This document shows, piece after piece, positions 4,977-5,388 of a stretch of 5,388 nt of DNA. This stretch comes from Acidimicrobiales bacterium. Lineage in GTDB: Bacteria; Actinomycetota; Acidimicrobiia; Acidimicrobiales; Poriferisodaliceae. Position numbers and translations under genes: made by a program. The stretch covers positions 1-5,388 of the forward strand of contig JAHDHM010000180.1 of assembly GCA_020631315.1 (NCBI GenBank), read 5' to 3'. The notes beneath the pieces are model-generated. The model was not told the DNA's origin. It ran no database searches and saw only the letters and a program-made list of their open reading frames with translations. The first letter of the stretch is position 1, and every line of letters begins with the position of its first letter.

Positions 4977-5075
4977 TTGTCGTGAGTTGGCGTTGTCGGG
5001 CCAGTACCCGGAGTCCGGCGATGTCAAACACGACAGGCAACTCGACGCGACGCTCCCGGGCCTCGTTTGTCGTGA
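4977..5075. repeat. TTGTCGTGA repeats in the divergent intergenic region
   Basis: TTGTCGTGA occurs at 4977-4985 and again at 5067-5075 in the same orientation. The core TGTCGTG occurs a third time inverted (CACGACA, 5029-5035). All three lie within about 100 bases between the Rho-N-like gene and the heliorhodopsin gene, flanking the candidate promoter. They may be sites for one regulator acting on both genes. This is inferred only from repetition and position. Confidence 0.35.
5001..5027 (-). promoter_or_regulatory. Possible promoter for the Rho-N-like gene
   Basis: On the minus strand a perfect TTGACA (5027-5022) is followed after 15 bases by TACTGG (5006-5001). Transcription would start near 4994 and give a leader of about 30 bases holding the AAGGAG. 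The -35 is the consensus sequence, but the spacing is short and the -10 poor, so confidence is limited. Confidence 0.35.
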
Positions 5076-5099
5076 CGCTGCCAGGGGTAGTGCGGGCTC

Positions 5100-5388
5100 A
5101 TGACTTCGACACTGCGGGACGACGCCCGCCTTCTCTCGACAAACCTTGACGATCCGGTGGTCTCGGCATCGGATCGACCGACCGACACATCCGGCTTCGG
5201 CGGGACGGTCGACGTCAGCGCGGACCGGCTGCGCCGCCTGCGTGTGCTGAACCTCGCCTTTGGCACTGCGCATCTGGCCTCGGGTGCGCTCATGATCGCA
5301 CTGTCGAACGACTTCTCGCTGCCGGTCACCACCACGTTCCTCCAGGACGTCCCGGGCGGAGCCGTGGACCCGTCTCGGCTCGAGAACC
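5100..5388 (+). CDS. Heliorhodopsin, N-terminal part (3' end outside window)
   Basis: Start of a retinal-binding seven-helix membrane protein of the heliorhodopsin family, thought to act in light sensing or signalling rather than ion pumping. Only 96 codons are in the window: a hydrophilic N-terminus, helix A and the first extracellular loop. Residues 51-81 contain NLAFGTAHL, then ALMIALSNDFSLPVTTTFL. They align without gaps to helix A of the founding heliorhodopsin as I recall it (N, then His seven residues later, then NDF twelve residues after the His). His58 matches the pocket histidine His23 of that protein. The retinal-binding lysine of the seventh helix lies beyond the edge and cannot be checked. 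The hydrophilic N-terminus is about 45 residues, longer than I expect for the family. The ATG at 5100 has only a distant AGGGG (5083-5087) upstream; a later in-frame GTG (5157) is possible. The gene diverges from the Rho-N-like gene. Confidence 0.82.
   Translation, partial: MTSTLRDDARLLSTNLDDPVVSASDRPTDTSGFGGTVDVSADRLRRLRVLNLAFGTAHLASGALMIALSNDFSLPVTTTFLQDVPGGAVDPSRLEN

Noticed and set aside
1..5388. CRISPR array, tRNA, transposon ends or phage genes
   Set aside because: No spaced repeat array, cloverleaf, transposase, integrase or terminal inverted repeat was found on reading both strands.

Overview
The window is GC-rich, uses GTG/ATG starts, and carries Thr/Pro-rich secreted stalks. It also contains an N-terminal heliorhodopsin fragment. 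Together these suggest a high-GC actinobacterium, most likely an aquatic member of the Acidimicrobiia (Ilumatobacter-like). The phylum-level call is fairly secure. The class-level call is inference from protein style, and no rRNA or marker gene is present to confirm it.

Layout. Positions 1-3038 hold four genes on the minus strand, in transcription order: a VOC/glyoxalase-like protein (3038-2631), a small secreted acidic protein (2535-2221), a DoxX/DoxD-type membrane protein (from 2224, apparently frameshifted near 2084-2094, intact frame 2079-1534), and a membrane Ser/Thr protein kinase (1439 to beyond base 1). The kinase tail runs off the left edge in a Thr/Pro/Ala repeat. On the plus strand, an ArsR-type regulator (3138-3449) and a two-domain SRPBCC plus helical-repeat protein (3451-4395) form a tight operon that diverges from the VOC gene. 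A minus-strand Ala-rich protein with a C-terminal Rho-N/SAP-like motif (4965-4396) meets this operon tail to tail with no intergenic base. Divergent from it, the 5' end of a heliorhodopsin gene (5100 to the right edge) begins. No tRNA, rRNA, CRISPR array, transposase or integrase was seen.

How the parts may work together. ArsR plus SRPBCC is a common actinobacterial pairing, and the ArsR promoter carries a perfect inverted repeat between its -35 and -10 elements, so autorepression is likely. The secreted protein and the DoxX gene share an ATGA stop/start overlap and are probably translationally coupled. The Shine-Dalgarno sequence of the first of the two lies inside a 9-bp perfect hairpin, which could set expression of the pair. 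Two adjacent hairpins separate DoxX from the kinase, so the kinase may be transcribed separately.

The most notable items are the heliorhodopsin start with a long N-terminal extension, the SD-sequestering hairpin, the ArsR operator in a probably leaderless promoter, the SRPBCC-helical repeat fusion, and the DoxX frameshift. No multi-gene system that I could call wholly new is visible.
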